Assembly: GCF_016587415.1 (NCBI RefSeq)
Contig: NZ_BNJI01000002.1
Coordinates: forward strand, 1 to 64,000
Reading direction: 5' to 3'
DNA from: Ktedonobacter sp. SOSP1-85
GTDB lineage: Bacteria; Chloroflexota; Ktedonobacteria; Ktedonobacterales; Ktedonobacteraceae
Length of the DNA: 64,000 nucleotides
Every line of letters begins with the position of its first letter. The first letter of the stretch is position 1. The position numbers were made by a program, and so were the translations under genes. The notes beneath the pieces are model-generated. The model saw only the letters and a list, made by a program, of their open reading frames with translations. It made no database searches and was not told the DNA's origin. Shown piece after piece: positions 1 through 8,239 of the stretch.

Positions 1-1844
1 TGACCGGCGGGCACCATTTGAGGAATCTCTGCATAATAGCGCCAGGCATTAAGATCAGGAGAAGGGATATCCGGTGTGATGGTGGAACTTTCTTCGGTGA
101 TGAGAAAACGACTGGTCATCGCAAGCAAATCTGAGGTATCACTATTGCCTGGGTAGATATAATGAATAGTTCCATCCTTCGCTATAAGTTGTCCCAGGAG
201 GATAGGCGCCCCTTCAGGCTGATTTTTATCAGGCAGTAACCAGGCATAATAGCTCTTCCCATTTTGAGCGGCTGGAATGGATTTGAGATCTAGTTCTAAT
301 TTACTGTTGTTTCCCCTGGCCGTATCCTGGTCCATATTTACGCTACTGAGAAAGAAAGCCTGCCCAACAGTGCTATTTGTGCTGGTGGTCGTGGTGGCCT
401 TATGCGGCGTTTGCAGGAGAAAGAACACGCCTGACCCCGCACAATCAAGATACTAATGAATAGGGCCGCGATCACTATACGCATCCTCTGGTGCTTTTGC
501 GCTCCTGGTGCATGTGACGGTAGGGGGGCTACCGGTGGCATCTTTGAAGGAGATGAGAATGTGGGCCTTACTGGTATTGCAACCGTCTGCCCTCCTGGCA
601 TCACTTTGAGCAGCTGCTTCGGATTGCTCATCATCATCAGGCACTTGTTGGCCCGGTTTGGAGAGAAGAGTTGCTCCGGAGTCAAGGATATCAGCAGTCG
701 CTATTTTGTCACTGGTTGCGACTCCTGCCAATGGCGGTTCAGAATCTGGCAAATTCAGGGGGCCACTAGTGCCCTCCACCCTTTCTGCTGAGAGCAGATC
801 GACTTTCGCTGCATCTTCATCAACAACCGCATTCAGCTTTTGCTGGCCCAGCATAGCCGCAGGGGGCGAAGTAATTACCGTCGCGGCTTCTTGATCAACT
901 GGTTGTGCATCATTCGTTGATCCTTGCGCTTGATGTGTCGAGGCAAGTGCCAGCCGCACAGCTTCTGGCACTGGGAGATCGAGTGCCTCCGCCACCGCGG
1001 CGGTCATAGCAGCAGCGCTGGAGAAACGATCCTGTGGATCTCTGGCGATGCTTTTAAGGAGAACTTCTGATAACGCAGAGGAGAGGTCGGGATTAATGCT
1101 GCGTGGATCAGTGGGCTCTTCAAGAACGTGCTGGAGCATAATATGACTCGAACTCCCACCCGAAAAAGGTGGCTGCGAGGTAAACAGTTCATAGAGAACA
1201 ATGCCCAGAGAATAAAGGTCGGTGCGGTTGCTTATTAATCCATTCTGCACCTGCTCAGGAGAAATATAGAGGGGAGTGCCAAATACCATTCCGGCTACTG
1301 TTCGGGAAGGAGCATCCATCACCTTGGCCAGACCAAAATCTGAGAGAATCGGCTCACCCATTGGATTATGCGTCCGATTCTTTTGGTCAAGCAAAATATT
1401 CGCCGGTTTAATATCACGGTGGATTGTGCCTTGCCGATGTGCATAATCTAAAGCCAGGCTAATAGGGGTAAAGAGCTGAATAATATCGTTAGCAGAAGGA
1501 AAATTCTTCTGCTGTGACGTAGTGCGGATATAATGAGCCAGGGTCTGACCCTGGATATACTCCATAACCATATAGGCTGGTGTATCTTCAGTCTCAGTTG
1601 ATTCCGATATATGAAAGTCATAGATTTGTACAATGTTTGGGTGACGCAGGGCTGCAACCATCTGCGCTTCCTGAGTAAAACGAGAGATAAAATCCGGGTC
1701 TGCATGTAAATTTGCATGCAGTAATTTTATAGCGACATAGCGATGCAATTGAGTATCAAGAGCTTTCCATACCTCTGCCATCCCACCACTTCCCAAAAGC
1801 TCCTGCAATTCATATTTCCCAATGCGTCGGGGAATATGGCTCAT
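1..1844 (-). pseudogene. Ser/Thr protein kinase with membrane anchor and extracytoplasmic tail, broken by two compensating frameshifts
   Basis: A Hanks-type (PknB-like) kinase starts at 1844. The glycine loop is near residues 18-23, the catalytic lysine is K40, HRDIKPAN follows from residue 142 and DFG is at 169-171. The uninterrupted frame stops at 453 after a proline/acid-rich linker. The usual membrane helix (RIVIAALFISILIV) is found only in the next frame, about 440-485. The extracytoplasmic part, including TPHKATTTTST and YYAWLLPDKN, resumes in the original kinase frame from about 440 to beyond the window edge. The two shifts therefore cancel. The first could lie at a run of six C (minus strand) near 525 and the second near 441. 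Either the gene is a pseudogene or the sequence has two indel errors. The C terminus is cut by the window. Confidence 0.8.
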
Positions 1845-1945
1845 GAACTGAATCTCCTTTATGCTTTTTCATATCGCTTAGCTCAATTTCACCATCATAT
1901 ACATTTATGCATTTACATATTAACATGGAATAGAGAAAAAGATTA

Positions 1946-2260
1946 CTATGTGTTGTGCTCTTGTTGGCCTCGCCGTTCTTCCAGTTGGCGTTGCAGAAAG
2001 GCCAGCTTATCAGGATTCAAAATGCTGTACAATCCCACAATGACATTATCGAGGATATCGAGTGTCAATACCCAGTTGAGCTGTGAAGCGCTCCAGGACA
2101 GAAGCGCAGGCGTACCATTCACCTCCTCGATGAAAAGGGTATGGCTTGCTGGCACTTTGCGCATCAATGTGAGGAACAGCCTGGCAACCGTTTCTTAGCC
2201 AGAGACGGGAAGCAGACCTGCGTGGACCTTGCCGCCACTGAAGATCTCCTTGGGCTCCTT
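1946..2260 (-). pseudogene. Remnant of an ECF41/SigJ-like sigma factor C-terminal domain
   Basis: Minus-strand translation gives a SnoaL-like tail with GGKVHAGLLPV, then an in-frame TAA at 2195-2197, then VARLFLTLMRK and VNGTPALLSW, ending in LNPDKLAFLQRQL. This matches the C-terminal extension typical of ECF41/SigJ sigma factors (recognised from memory). The DNA-binding sigma-2 and sigma-4 regions are absent upstream, and the internal stop shows decay. The surviving open stretch (1946-2167) is only 73 codons. It lies just upstream of the kinase gene on the same strand. I read it as a degraded gene rather than a small protein. Confidence 0.6.
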
Positions 2261-2371
2261 GACCCTGAAATATTTGTATTTACAAGAAAGTAATCTGATA
2301 CACAGCATATCCTGGTATTGTGCGTTTAATTATCAACCATAACATTTTCTCTATGTTTTTGAAAGGATTTT

Positions 2372-2917
2372 ATGCCAATGCCTAAAAAATTATTCTTGAG
2401 TATGTCATTCTTCGGTCTTGTATGTTTTCTTCTCTTTTTATCTGCTTGCGGGACAGCAGGTCAGGGATACCTGCCTCCTGCTGGTACCCAGACGGGAACA
2501 GCAGCTCCTACCACAGCCACTCCTACCACTATGCCGACAACAATGCCAACTCCTACCGTTAGCCAGGGAGATTTTGCGGCATTTGTGAGTCATAGTGGAG
2601 GTGCAATAACACAGGTGCAAGAGCAGGAGTATGGTAATAGCACAACCATTCACTCTGCTGTTGATCGCCCGGTTGCCTACATTACCCAGCCATACCTCTC
2701 TGTACCTCCTCGGGCAAGAGGACAGGTGTTTATTCAGAACGATTCAGCCAATCCCCAGACGCTCGTAAGCGATACACCAGATGGTTTTGCACCATTCACA
2801 ATGGCGCCTTACACCACCACGACACTCGTTTTCACTCGCACAGGGAACTTCAGGTCTCATCTACAAGCTTATCCTGATGTAACCCTCACAATCTTTATCA
2901 GCATGCCTTATTCCTAA
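2372..2917 (+). CDS. Secreted lipoprotein, possible cupredoxin-like fold
   Basis: This is a 181-residue protein with a lipoprotein signal peptide: a hydrophobic stretch at residues 7-24, then the lipobox LSAC with Cys about 26. A Thr/Pro-rich linker follows at about 40-65, then a beta-rich domain. It should be anchored on the outer face of the membrane. The C-terminal domain resembles a cupredoxin in strand pattern, but no Cys/His/Met copper-ligand set is visible, so copper binding is not supported. A second ATG two codons in is an alternative start; AAAGGA precedes both. No partner gene is evident; a 35-bp inverted repeat lies just downstream. The function is unknown. Confidence 0.7.
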   Translation: MPMPKKLFLSMSFFGLVCFLLFLSACGTAGQGYLPPAGTQTGTAAPTTATPTTMPTTMPTPTVSQGDFAAFVSHSGGAITQVQEQEYGNSTTIHSAVDRPVAYITQPYLSVPPRARGQVFIQNDSANPQTLVSDTPDGFAPFTMAPYTTTTLVFTRTGNFRSHLQAYPDVTLTIFISMPYS

Positions 2918-2940
2918 AATGCAAATCCCAACATTAAAAC

Positions 2941-3062
2941 GGCTCTTGTCCACTTTGGATACTGGTGGCGAAGTCAAAAATGATGCTCATGTCAGCTTGA
3001 ATTCATTGAATCCCAAGCGTGAACCTCGACTTCGCCACCAGTATCCAAAGTGGACAAGAGCC
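2941..3062. repeat. Perfect 35-bp inverted repeat with a 52-nt loop
   Basis: Bases 2941-2975 and 3028-3062 are exact reverse complements over 35 bp. The arms start GGCTCTTGTCC and end GGACAAGAGCC. A 52-nt spacer lies between them. The unit begins 24 nt after the lipoprotein stop. The arms are too long and the loop too wide for an ordinary terminator, so a MITE-like element is likely. No other copy was seen in this window. Confidence 0.75.
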
Positions 3063-3306
3063 AAGATATGCGGCAGAAACTTGTATTTTTTTAATACTCT
3101 CAGGTACACTTCTTCTCGGAGGGACAAACCCACATAGTAGGCAAGAGAAACGGCGTTTGATCAGGGCCTTACTACGGTAAAGAAAAAAATATCTGTGCAT
3201 CTGGAATGCAACGACGATGCACGTTCAATCGCGATCGAGTGTTCCGTCATGAGCAGGTCACTGAGGCTGCTCCTTGTTTGTCTGATAGACACGTTCTCCC
3301 CTGTCC

Positions 3307-3638
3307 ATGCAGGCCTCTCCTCTATGGGAACTTCAGAGCTCTGGTGTACATCTCCTTCAGAGAAAAGAGCATTTTAGGAGGAATACAGCTATTTTTAGAA
3401 GTCCATTGCTGTTGCGACGTTTCTCATTACCCAAAATCTGGATCCCACTTTTGATTACTTTCGTCCTTATCGGTTCACTGACCGCTCTCTTCCTTCCTCG
3501 GCTCATGGCCAGCATGCAAGTACCATGTAGCAAGGAAAACCTGACAGGAATAGTCCAAACCATTTCCCCGGCATCAGAAACTGGCTCAACAACGATTGGC
3601 CTTATCACTCGAGGCAATACTCAAGGCAGGGTTGCTGA
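3307..3638 (+). pseudogene. 5' part of a membrane-anchored protein gene split by a TnpB element
   Basis: This frame encodes a basic N terminus, one membrane helix (WIPLLITFVLIGSLTALFL) and the start of an outside domain (ENLTGIVQTISPASETGSTT). It then runs into the inserted element at 3639 and stops soon after. Joining base 3638 to base 5680 restores the frame, giving RVADTLIFVNSFVHVY. The start codon is uncertain: an AGGAGG at about 3377 favours a later start than 3307, possibly a TTG near 3403. The restored product would be a small single-pass protein with an extracytoplasmic OB-like or beta domain. The family is not recognised. Confidence 0.6.
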
Positions 3639-5679
3639 CAGTTGCAACACATGTTGATTTTTCGTATACTTCAGGTATCGAGGTCAACGCATCGATGGCC
3701 CGGCAGCGAATTGTCTCGCGGGGTCAGAACCCAGGAGGAAGCCAGGAGGACGCAGGTGGTCAAAACGCACACGCTCTCGTTCCCCATCCGCGTGCCCGAT
3801 GGCATGCAAGCTCAGGCCCTGCGGCTCCTCGATGCCAGCCGCCTCGCCATCAACCAGATCATCACCACGCTCTGGCCCCAACTCGATGCCTTTGCTGGCG
3901 AGAGGGCTGGTCCTGCCTGGAAGCAGGTCGAGCGCCACCTGCTCACCCGCTCTGGTCACGGCAGCCGGCAAGAGCGCTGCGAGATGGAGCAGGCGGGCCG
4001 CATCCTGCGCGCGCAGGCCAGCCGCAAGCGCGTCTTCGAGGCGATCGTGCCCCTGCTCTCCGAGGGCTTGATCATCCCCGCCCAAGGCAAGCGGCCCGCC
4101 AGAAAAGATCACCGGCAGATCACCGAGCAGGTCAGCACCCTGCGCGCACAGCTGCAGGATGCCGGGGAGGATGCTGAGGCGTTTGTGGCCATGACCAATC
4201 TCATGGCACAGGCCTGCAACTGGTACCTGCACACCGGAGCGTTCCCTCGCACCTATGAAGCCCTTCAACCCGTGCCCGTCCTGTCGGTTGGTCACCTGAC
4301 CTTTGCCGGAGACGACGGCATGAAGGCCGGTCAGACCTATCGGGCACGCATCGAGCTGGCCCCGGGCTGCGATCTCGAGAGCCGGCAAGAGCGACAACTC
4401 GCATCGCTCTCGCTGCGACTGCGCACCCCCGATGACCAGGGGAAATGGAGCTGGGGTGCCTGGAGCCAGGCCATCGCGCTGCCCCCTGCCGTCTGCGCGC
4501 TCCTCGCGCAAGGGGCTCTCTCCCAGGCGCCGACCTTGAGAGAGATCCGGGGCGACGATGGCAGCCGTGTGGCCGTGCTCGATCTCACCCTGGAGGTATC
4601 GGCCAGGTACGTCTCTCCGCTCGAGCAGGAGACGCGCGTGCTGGGCTGGGACTGGGGGGTGCGCTCGCTGATCACGGTCTCGATCCTGCAACCGCCGGAG
4701 GAGGGCGACGAGGAGCGGTATCGGCAGGTGAGCCGTCCACTGTTCCTGGATACGGGCGGCATCGATGGCAGGCAGGCGCGCTTGCGAAGGGAGATTGATC
4801 GGCTCAAGGCCTGCCGCGATCGCTACGGGCAGCTCGTCAAGGAGGCCCAGGCCGCCCAGCAGGAGCATGGAGCCCCGCTCCCCGCGCATCTTGCGGGCTG
4901 GCAGCAGCGCGTCCGGGAGTACGATGCGCGCATCAGCCAGTGCTGGAAGAGCTACGAGCGGAGAAACCGCGAACTGGCGCACCTGGCCTCCAACCTGTTG
5001 ATCCTACTGGCGCTGCTCTCCGACTGCCGGCTCATCTGCGGAGAAGACCTCAGGACGCTCAAGACGCAGGGGCGTGGCCGTGGGGTGCGGGGACGCTTCC
5101 GCAACTGGCGCAACAATAGCACTGTGCGAGGCGAGCTCTGGCGTGTCCTCAAGTACAAGTGCCACCTGTTGGGCATCCGGGCGCGGCAGGTGGAAGCGCG
5201 TGGCACGACCCACACCTGTCCTCGCTGTGGTGAGCCGGCCAGGACGTACGCCTCTGCTGCACCAGAGGACCGGAAGAAGGCCGTGGCGTGGGGGCCGATG
5301 CTCTGCTGCTCGAACGCCGAGTGCCTGTGGAACGGGGCGAGGGATTACGCGGCGTCGCTCAACATTGCTCGGCTGGGCATGGCCTTTCTCCTCACCTCTC
5401 AGCAAACCCGGCGGTACGAGTCGTACCGCATGACCTCTCCGGAGGTCAACTCCTGCTTGTATAGCGGGCAGGAGGCGACGCTGCTGTTGCCGTCGCAGGG
5501 GATCACACCCCGCTCGCCTGAGGGCAAACATGTTTACTATGCCGGATGGTCCTACGCCATCGCACTGCGCACCTCTCAGCCCAGAGGGGTGCTCGCCATC
5601 CTTTCGACGTCTCAGCTGAGGAAGGACGTGCTCTCGAGTGCGTGAACATCGCATAGTATCCTGTTTTTGCAACGGTAGA
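3639..5679 (+). mobile_element. IS605-type element carrying only a large tnpB-like gene
   Basis: The boundaries come from the gene it interrupts: removing 3639-5679 (2,041 bp) restores an open frame across the junction. A GA dinucleotide is shared by both edges, so the ends are ambiguous by 2 bp. There is no target duplication, as expected for IS200/IS605 transposition. Both ends carry TTGCAAC close to the edge, and the left end has the small hairpin CAACACATGTTG at about 3644-3655. No tnpA is present, so movement would need a transposase in trans. Coding GC is clearly higher than in the flanking genes. Confidence 0.7.
3756..5645 (+). CDS. Large TnpB/Cas12-like RuvC nuclease (629 aa)
   Basis: The GTG start at 3756 is chosen because AGGAGGA lies 6 nt upstream. 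An earlier in-frame ATG at 3642 would add unrelated residues and overlap the element end. All three RuvC motifs are visible: D299 in GWDWGV, E430 in ICGEDLRTL and D530 in GARDYAASLN. A zinc ribbon lies between the last two (C488-P-R-C491 and Cys 517, 518 and 523). About 290 residues precede RuvC-I, much longer than in ordinary TnpB (about 180-190), and the total is nearer Cas12 size. Family knowledge predicts an RNA-guided DNA nuclease using a guide RNA from the element's right end. No CRISPR array or cas gene is near. Codon use is GC-rich, unlike the host gene it sits in. Confidence 0.8.
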   Translation: MVKTHTLSFPIRVPDGMQAQALRLLDASRLAINQIITTLWPQLDAFAGERAGPAWKQVERHLLTRSGHGSRQERCEMEQAGRILRAQASRKRVFEAIVPLLSEGLIIPAQGKRPARKDHRQITEQVSTLRAQLQDAGEDAEAFVAMTNLMAQACNWYLHTGAFPRTYEALQPVPVLSVGHLTFAGDDGMKAGQTYRARIELAPGCDLESRQERQLASLSLRLRTPDDQGKWSWGAWSQAIALPPAVCALLAQGALSQAPTLREIRGDDGSRVAVLDLTLEVSARYVSPLEQETRVLGWDWGVRSLITVSILQPPEEGDEERYRQVSRPLFLDTGGIDGRQARLRREIDRLKACRDRYGQLVKEAQAAQQEHGAPLPAHLAGWQQRVREYDARISQCWKSYERRNRELAHLASNLLILLALLSDCRLICGEDLRTLKTQGRGRGVRGRFRNWRNNSTVRGELWRVLKYKCHLLGIRARQVEARGTTHTCPRCGEPARTYASAAPEDRKKAVAWGPMLCCSNAECLWNGARDYAASLNIARLGMAFLLTSQQTRRYESYRMTSPEVNSCLYSGQEATLLLPSQGITPRSPEGKHVYYAGWSYAIALRTSQPRGVLAILSTSQLRKDVLSSA

Positions 5680-5911
5680 TACACTTATCTTCGTGAATTC
5701 TTTTGTCCATGTGTATATGCAGCAAGGAACAGCATGTCATACAGCCCAACGAAGGTCATTGAGTGATCTGAAAGTTGGGCAAAAGGTCAAGGTATGGTCC
5801 AGCAGTGGCATAACGACTTTGAGTTATCCTGGGCAGCTTCAGGATGTGACTGATGTTGTCATTTTTGAAGGCCGGGCCGCCGCATTCCCCTCGCCTTCAG
5901 GCAGGGGTTAG
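5680..5911 (+). pseudogene. 3' part of the split membrane-protein gene
   Basis: This continues the frame of the 3307-3638 fragment: TLIFVNSFVHVYMQ, then DLKVGQKVKVW and a strand-rich end, consistent with a small beta-barrel or OB-like domain. A GTG at 5693 could start a separate product, but no ribosome site is evident. The last 15 or so codons (from about 5868) run into a GC-rich stem and may not be original coding sequence, because a second insertion lies directly downstream. Confidence 0.55.
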
Positions 5912-5918
5912 GCGGCCC
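5874..5918. repeat. GC-rich imperfect hairpin
   Basis: GGGCCGCC (5874-5881) pairs with GGCGGCCC (5911-5918), and inside it CCCCTCGCCT pairs with AGGC/AGGGG. It lies between the broken gene and the IS200/IS605 left-end palindrome. It may be an old terminator or the end of another element. Confidence 0.5.
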
Positions 5919-5922
5919 CTCT

Positions 5923-5967
5923 CGCTCTATTCTAGCATGGTATGGCATACCATGCTAGAATAGAGCG
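5923..5967. promoter_or_regulatory. Left-end palindrome of the IS200/IS605 element, abutting the tnpA start
   Basis: Arms 5923-5944 and 5946-5967 are perfect 22-bp reverse complements around one central G. The palindrome ends one base before the tnpA ATG at 5969. Left-end hairpins of this family are bound by the Y1 transposase as single-stranded DNA. In RNA this stem would also cover the place where a ribosome site should be; no Shine-Dalgarno is visible. That suggests low, structure-limited tnpA translation, as described for IS200. Confidence 0.75.
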
Positions 5968-5968
5968 T

Positions 5969-6367
5969 ATGAGAGAACAACATACGAAGCATGCCACATA
6001 TAAAATAGCATACCATTTTGTATGGTGTCCCAAGTATCGCAAGACTATTCTGGTGGGGAATATCGCCACGTTTATTGAGGAAGAAATCAGGCGATTATGT
6101 GAGGCGAATACTTGGGAGATCGGCGCACTCAATGTACAGGAAGACCACGTTCACCTCTTTTTGAGTGCGCCACCCGCTATTGCGCCCTCTCTCATTGTTA
6201 ATACCCTCAAAGGGATTACTGCGAGACAAGTCTTTAAGCAGCATCCCGAAGTCAAAAAACAACTGTGGGGTGGGAATTTCTGGTCTCGCAGTTACTACGT
6301 TGGCATCGTCGGAGACATGACCGAGGAAACCGTCAAAAAATATATCGAGTTGGGACAAGGGACATGA
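5969..6367 (+). CDS. tnpA: IS200/IS605 Y1 transposase TnpA
   Basis: This is a 132-residue HUH/Y1 transposase. The HUH metal site is H60-V-H62 (EDHVHLFLSAP), and the predicted nucleophile is Y125 in KKYIELGQ near the C terminus. It cuts and rejoins single-stranded DNA at the element ends (peel-and-paste). The ATG at 5969 is preferred over the upstream ATG at 5942, which lies inside the palindrome. Its TGA overlaps the tnpB ATG (ATGA at 6364-6367), so the two are translationally coupled. Confidence 0.92.
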   Translation: MREQHTKHATYKIAYHFVWCPKYRKTILVGNIATFIEEEIRRLCEANTWEIGALNVQEDHVHLFLSAPPAIAPSLIVNTLKGITARQVFKQHPEVKKQLWGGNFWSRSYYVGIVGDMTEETVKKYIELGQGT

Positions 6368-7584
6368 GAAAAACGTACAAGTACCGTTTAGCTCCCAATA
6401 AGACGGTGGAGAACAAACTCCATTGGGTTCTGGCACGTTGTCGAGAACTCTACAATGCGGGTCTTTCCGAGAGGAAGGATGCTTACCGTATGGTGGGCAA
6501 ATCGATCACCTACTATGATCAACAAAATGTCCTTCCAGAGATCAAGGCAAAGATCAGAGAAGAGTATCAGGATATCGCTGCTCATGTCCTGCAAGATGTG
6601 TTAAAACGACTGGACAAGGCATTTCAACGGTTTTTTGATCGCTGTGCCAAAGGCCAGAAACCAGGATACCCGCGTTTTCAGGGTCGTAACCGCTATAACT
6701 CGTTTACCTACCCGGACGGCGCTGGCTGGAAATTGGATCAACAAACACGCCCGCCTGATAAGAAGGGCATGGTCAGAGTCAATCTGAAATTGACGAAGAT
6801 TGGAACAGTGAAACTGCACCTGCATCGAGACATGATAGGCAAAGTCAAAACCTTGACCATCAAGCGCGAGGGAGAGCATTGGTATGCCTGTTTTAGCTGC
6901 GAAGTGGACAAGCCGGAAGCCTTGCCTAGCAGCTATGAGGATGTAGGGATAGACCTGGGTGTGACTCACTTTGCCGCCTTGTCCAATGGTGAATTCCTTG
7001 AGAACCCGCGCCATTATCGGAGAGCAGAGAACAAGCTCAAGAAGCTACAAGAGTCCTTGTCTCGCAAGAAGCGCGGCAGTCATCGCAGAGCGAAGGCAGT
7101 GAAGCGCGTGGCAAAGGCCCATCGTAAGGTCCGCAATCAGCGTGCCGACTTCGCTCACAAAGCCTCAAGAAAGCTCGTCAATCGCTATCAAGTGATCGTG
7201 CTTGAGGATCTCACCATGGCCAATCTGGTGAAACAGCCCAAGCCGAAGCAGGACGAAGAGACAGGACAGTATTTGCCTAATGGGGCGGCAGCCAAAGCGG
7301 GATTAAACAAATCAATAGCCGACGCTGGTTGGAGTCAATTTGTGGGAATGTGTACGTACAAGGCAGCATGGGCCGGGCGTACTCTCGTACAAGTTGATCC
7401 TAAGTACACCAGCCAGATTTGCCCGAATTGCGGGAATGTACGCAAGAAGACGTTAGAAGAGCGGTGGCATTCTTGTACGTGTGGGTGTGAACTGGATCGG
7501 GATACGGCCTCAGCGAAGGTCATCCTCGGTATCGGACGAAAACAGCTTTCGGTCGGGACGCGGCCAACGCGGGCAACTGCGTAG
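6364..7584 (+). CDS. tnpB: RNA-guided nuclease TnpB of the IS200/IS605 element
   Basis: This protein has 406 residues, normal for TnpB. The RuvC residues are D197 in GIDLGV, E281 in VLEDLTMANL and the LDRD motif at 377-380. The zinc ribbon has C353/C356 and C371/C373. TnpB proteins use an RNA from the gene's 3' end and right end to cut DNA next to a short motif, which helps the element persist. The start at 6364 overlaps the tnpA stop. The reading frame is also open upstream, but that part lies within tnpA. All key residues are present, so activity is plausible. Confidence 0.92.
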   Translation: MRKTYKYRLAPNKTVENKLHWVLARCRELYNAGLSERKDAYRMVGKSITYYDQQNVLPEIKAKIREEYQDIAAHVLQDVLKRLDKAFQRFFDRCAKGQKPGYPRFQGRNRYNSFTYPDGAGWKLDQQTRPPDKKGMVRVNLKLTKIGTVKLHLHRDMIGKVKTLTIKREGEHWYACFSCEVDKPEALPSSYEDVGIDLGVTHFAALSNGEFLENPRHYRRAENKLKKLQESLSRKKRGSHRRAKAVKRVAKAHRKVRNQRADFAHKASRKLVNRYQVIVLEDLTMANLVKQPKPKQDEETGQYLPNGAAAKAGLNKSIADAGWSQFVGMCTYKAAWAGRTLVQVDPKYTSQICPNCGNVRKKTLEERWHSCTCGCELDRDTASAKVILGIGRKQLSVGTRPTRATA

Positions 7585-7587
7585 AAG

Positions 7588-7608
7588 CCTCTCCATTCTA
7601 TGGGGAGG
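7588..7608. other. Right-end hairpin / 3' end of the tnpB guide RNA scaffold
   Basis: CCTCTCCAT (7588-7596) pairs with ATGGGGAGG (7600-7608) with one G-U pair. It directly follows the tnpB stop. This is where IS605 right-end hairpins and the omega-RNA 3' scaffold are normally found; a guide would follow at the element edge. Confidence 0.6.
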
Positions 7609-7705
7609 TACGTTCACTAAGCGTCGTCCGGTCCATCTGCATTCAAAGGCCCTGTTGCATTCTTCCTGCGCAGAGGCATCACAAAAAAGCGTGACTCTCT
7701 GCTAA

Positions 7706-7725
7706 ACAGTTACACTAGTAACTGT
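7706..7725. promoter_or_regulatory. 8-bp inverted repeat upstream of the DUF488 gene
   Basis: ACAGTTAC (7706-7713) and GTAACTGT (7718-7725) flank a 4-nt loop, about 46 nt before the DUF488 start. An outer imperfect pair, ACTCTCTGCTA (7694-7704) and TAGCAGAGT (7741-7749), encloses it. It could be an operator or a leader hairpin. No regulator gene is adjacent. Confidence 0.4.
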
Positions 7726-7771
7726 GAGAATGAGACCCTATAGCAGAGTTCATGGAGACTAACAAGATTTT

Positions 7772-8131
7772 ATGGCACGTCACCAGATCGCGATCAAACG
7801 CATTTATGAGACACCCGAAAAAGATGACGGCACGCGCGTTTTAGTTGAGCGTCTCTGGCCTCGCGGTTTCACGAAAGAACGCGCTCATATTGATCTCTGG
7901 CTCAAGGAGATCGCGCCCAGCAATGATCTTCGCCACTGGTTCAATCACGAGCCAGCCAAATTTGACGAATTCCGACACCGTTATGAAGAGGAGTTAAAAG
8001 CGCCAGAGAGGCAGGCCGCCCTCAAACGCCTCAACGACATGGCATTGCAGGGGCCGCTAACGCTCGTGTATTCCGCGCATGATAGCGAGCACAACAACGC
8101 TGTTGTGCTACGCGACCTGCTCAACCACTAG
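7772..8131 (+). CDS. DUF488 (YeaO-like) family protein
   Basis: This 119-residue protein has the hallmarks of the DUF488/YeaO family: IKRIYETPEKDDGTRVLVERLWPRG at the start, then LWLKEIAPSNDLRHWF and LVYSAHDSEHNNA near the end. The length is typical for the family. The biochemical role of DUF488 is not established; some members sit near metal or stress genes. It stands alone between the IS element and a dispersed repeat and has its own inverted-repeat leader. Confidence 0.85.
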   Translation: MARHQIAIKRIYETPEKDDGTRVLVERLWPRGFTKERAHIDLWLKEIAPSNDLRHWFNHEPAKFDEFRHRYEEELKAPERQAALKRLNDMALQGPLTLVYSAHDSEHNNAVVLRDLLNH

Positions 8132-8133
8132 GG

Positions 8134-8222
8134 TCTTATTCCGAAACCCAACGTCACTTGCGTGTCTAGCGCTTTCCCCATTCGGGGACAGGCGCGCTCA
8201 GGGTTTTCGGAGAAGAAGTAGA
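8134..8222. repeat. Dispersed ~90-bp palindromic repeat, copy 1
   Basis: One of three related copies (others at 38313-38411 and 42205-42296). The ends are inverted repeats of the form CTTATTCCGAAA and TTTTCGGAtAAG; the right end of this copy is slightly changed. The middle contains CCCCATTCGGGG. It fills the space between the convergent DUF488 and GntR genes. Confidence 0.8.
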
Positions 8223-8239
8223 TCAAAAGGCTTGAAGAA

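Larger units (their letters stand above)
5923..7620 (+). mobile_element. IS200/IS605 element with tnpA and tnpB
   Basis: The unit comprises a 45-nt left-end palindrome, an overlapping tnpA-tnpB pair and a right-end hairpin at 7588-7608. Both genes look intact with all catalytic motifs, so the element may still be active. The right edge is approximate; it should lie a few bases after the hairpin, around TACGTTCACTAA (7609-7620). The left cleavage site may lie slightly before 5923. Confidence 0.8.

Noticed and set aside
2200..2290. Plus-strand frame with LLGLLDPEIF resembling a sigma-factor tail
   Set aside because: It is opposite the clearer minus-strand remnant and is too short; treated as coincidence.
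3642..3755. Upstream ATG extension of the large TnpB-like protein
   Set aside because: The extension overlaps the element end, has no ribosome site and no similarity to TnpB starts; the GTG at 3756 has AGGAGGA.
3684..4982. 432-residue open frame opposite the large TnpB gene
   Set aside because: It is a GC-rich antisense shadow with no family motifs. The sense strand carries full RuvC motifs.
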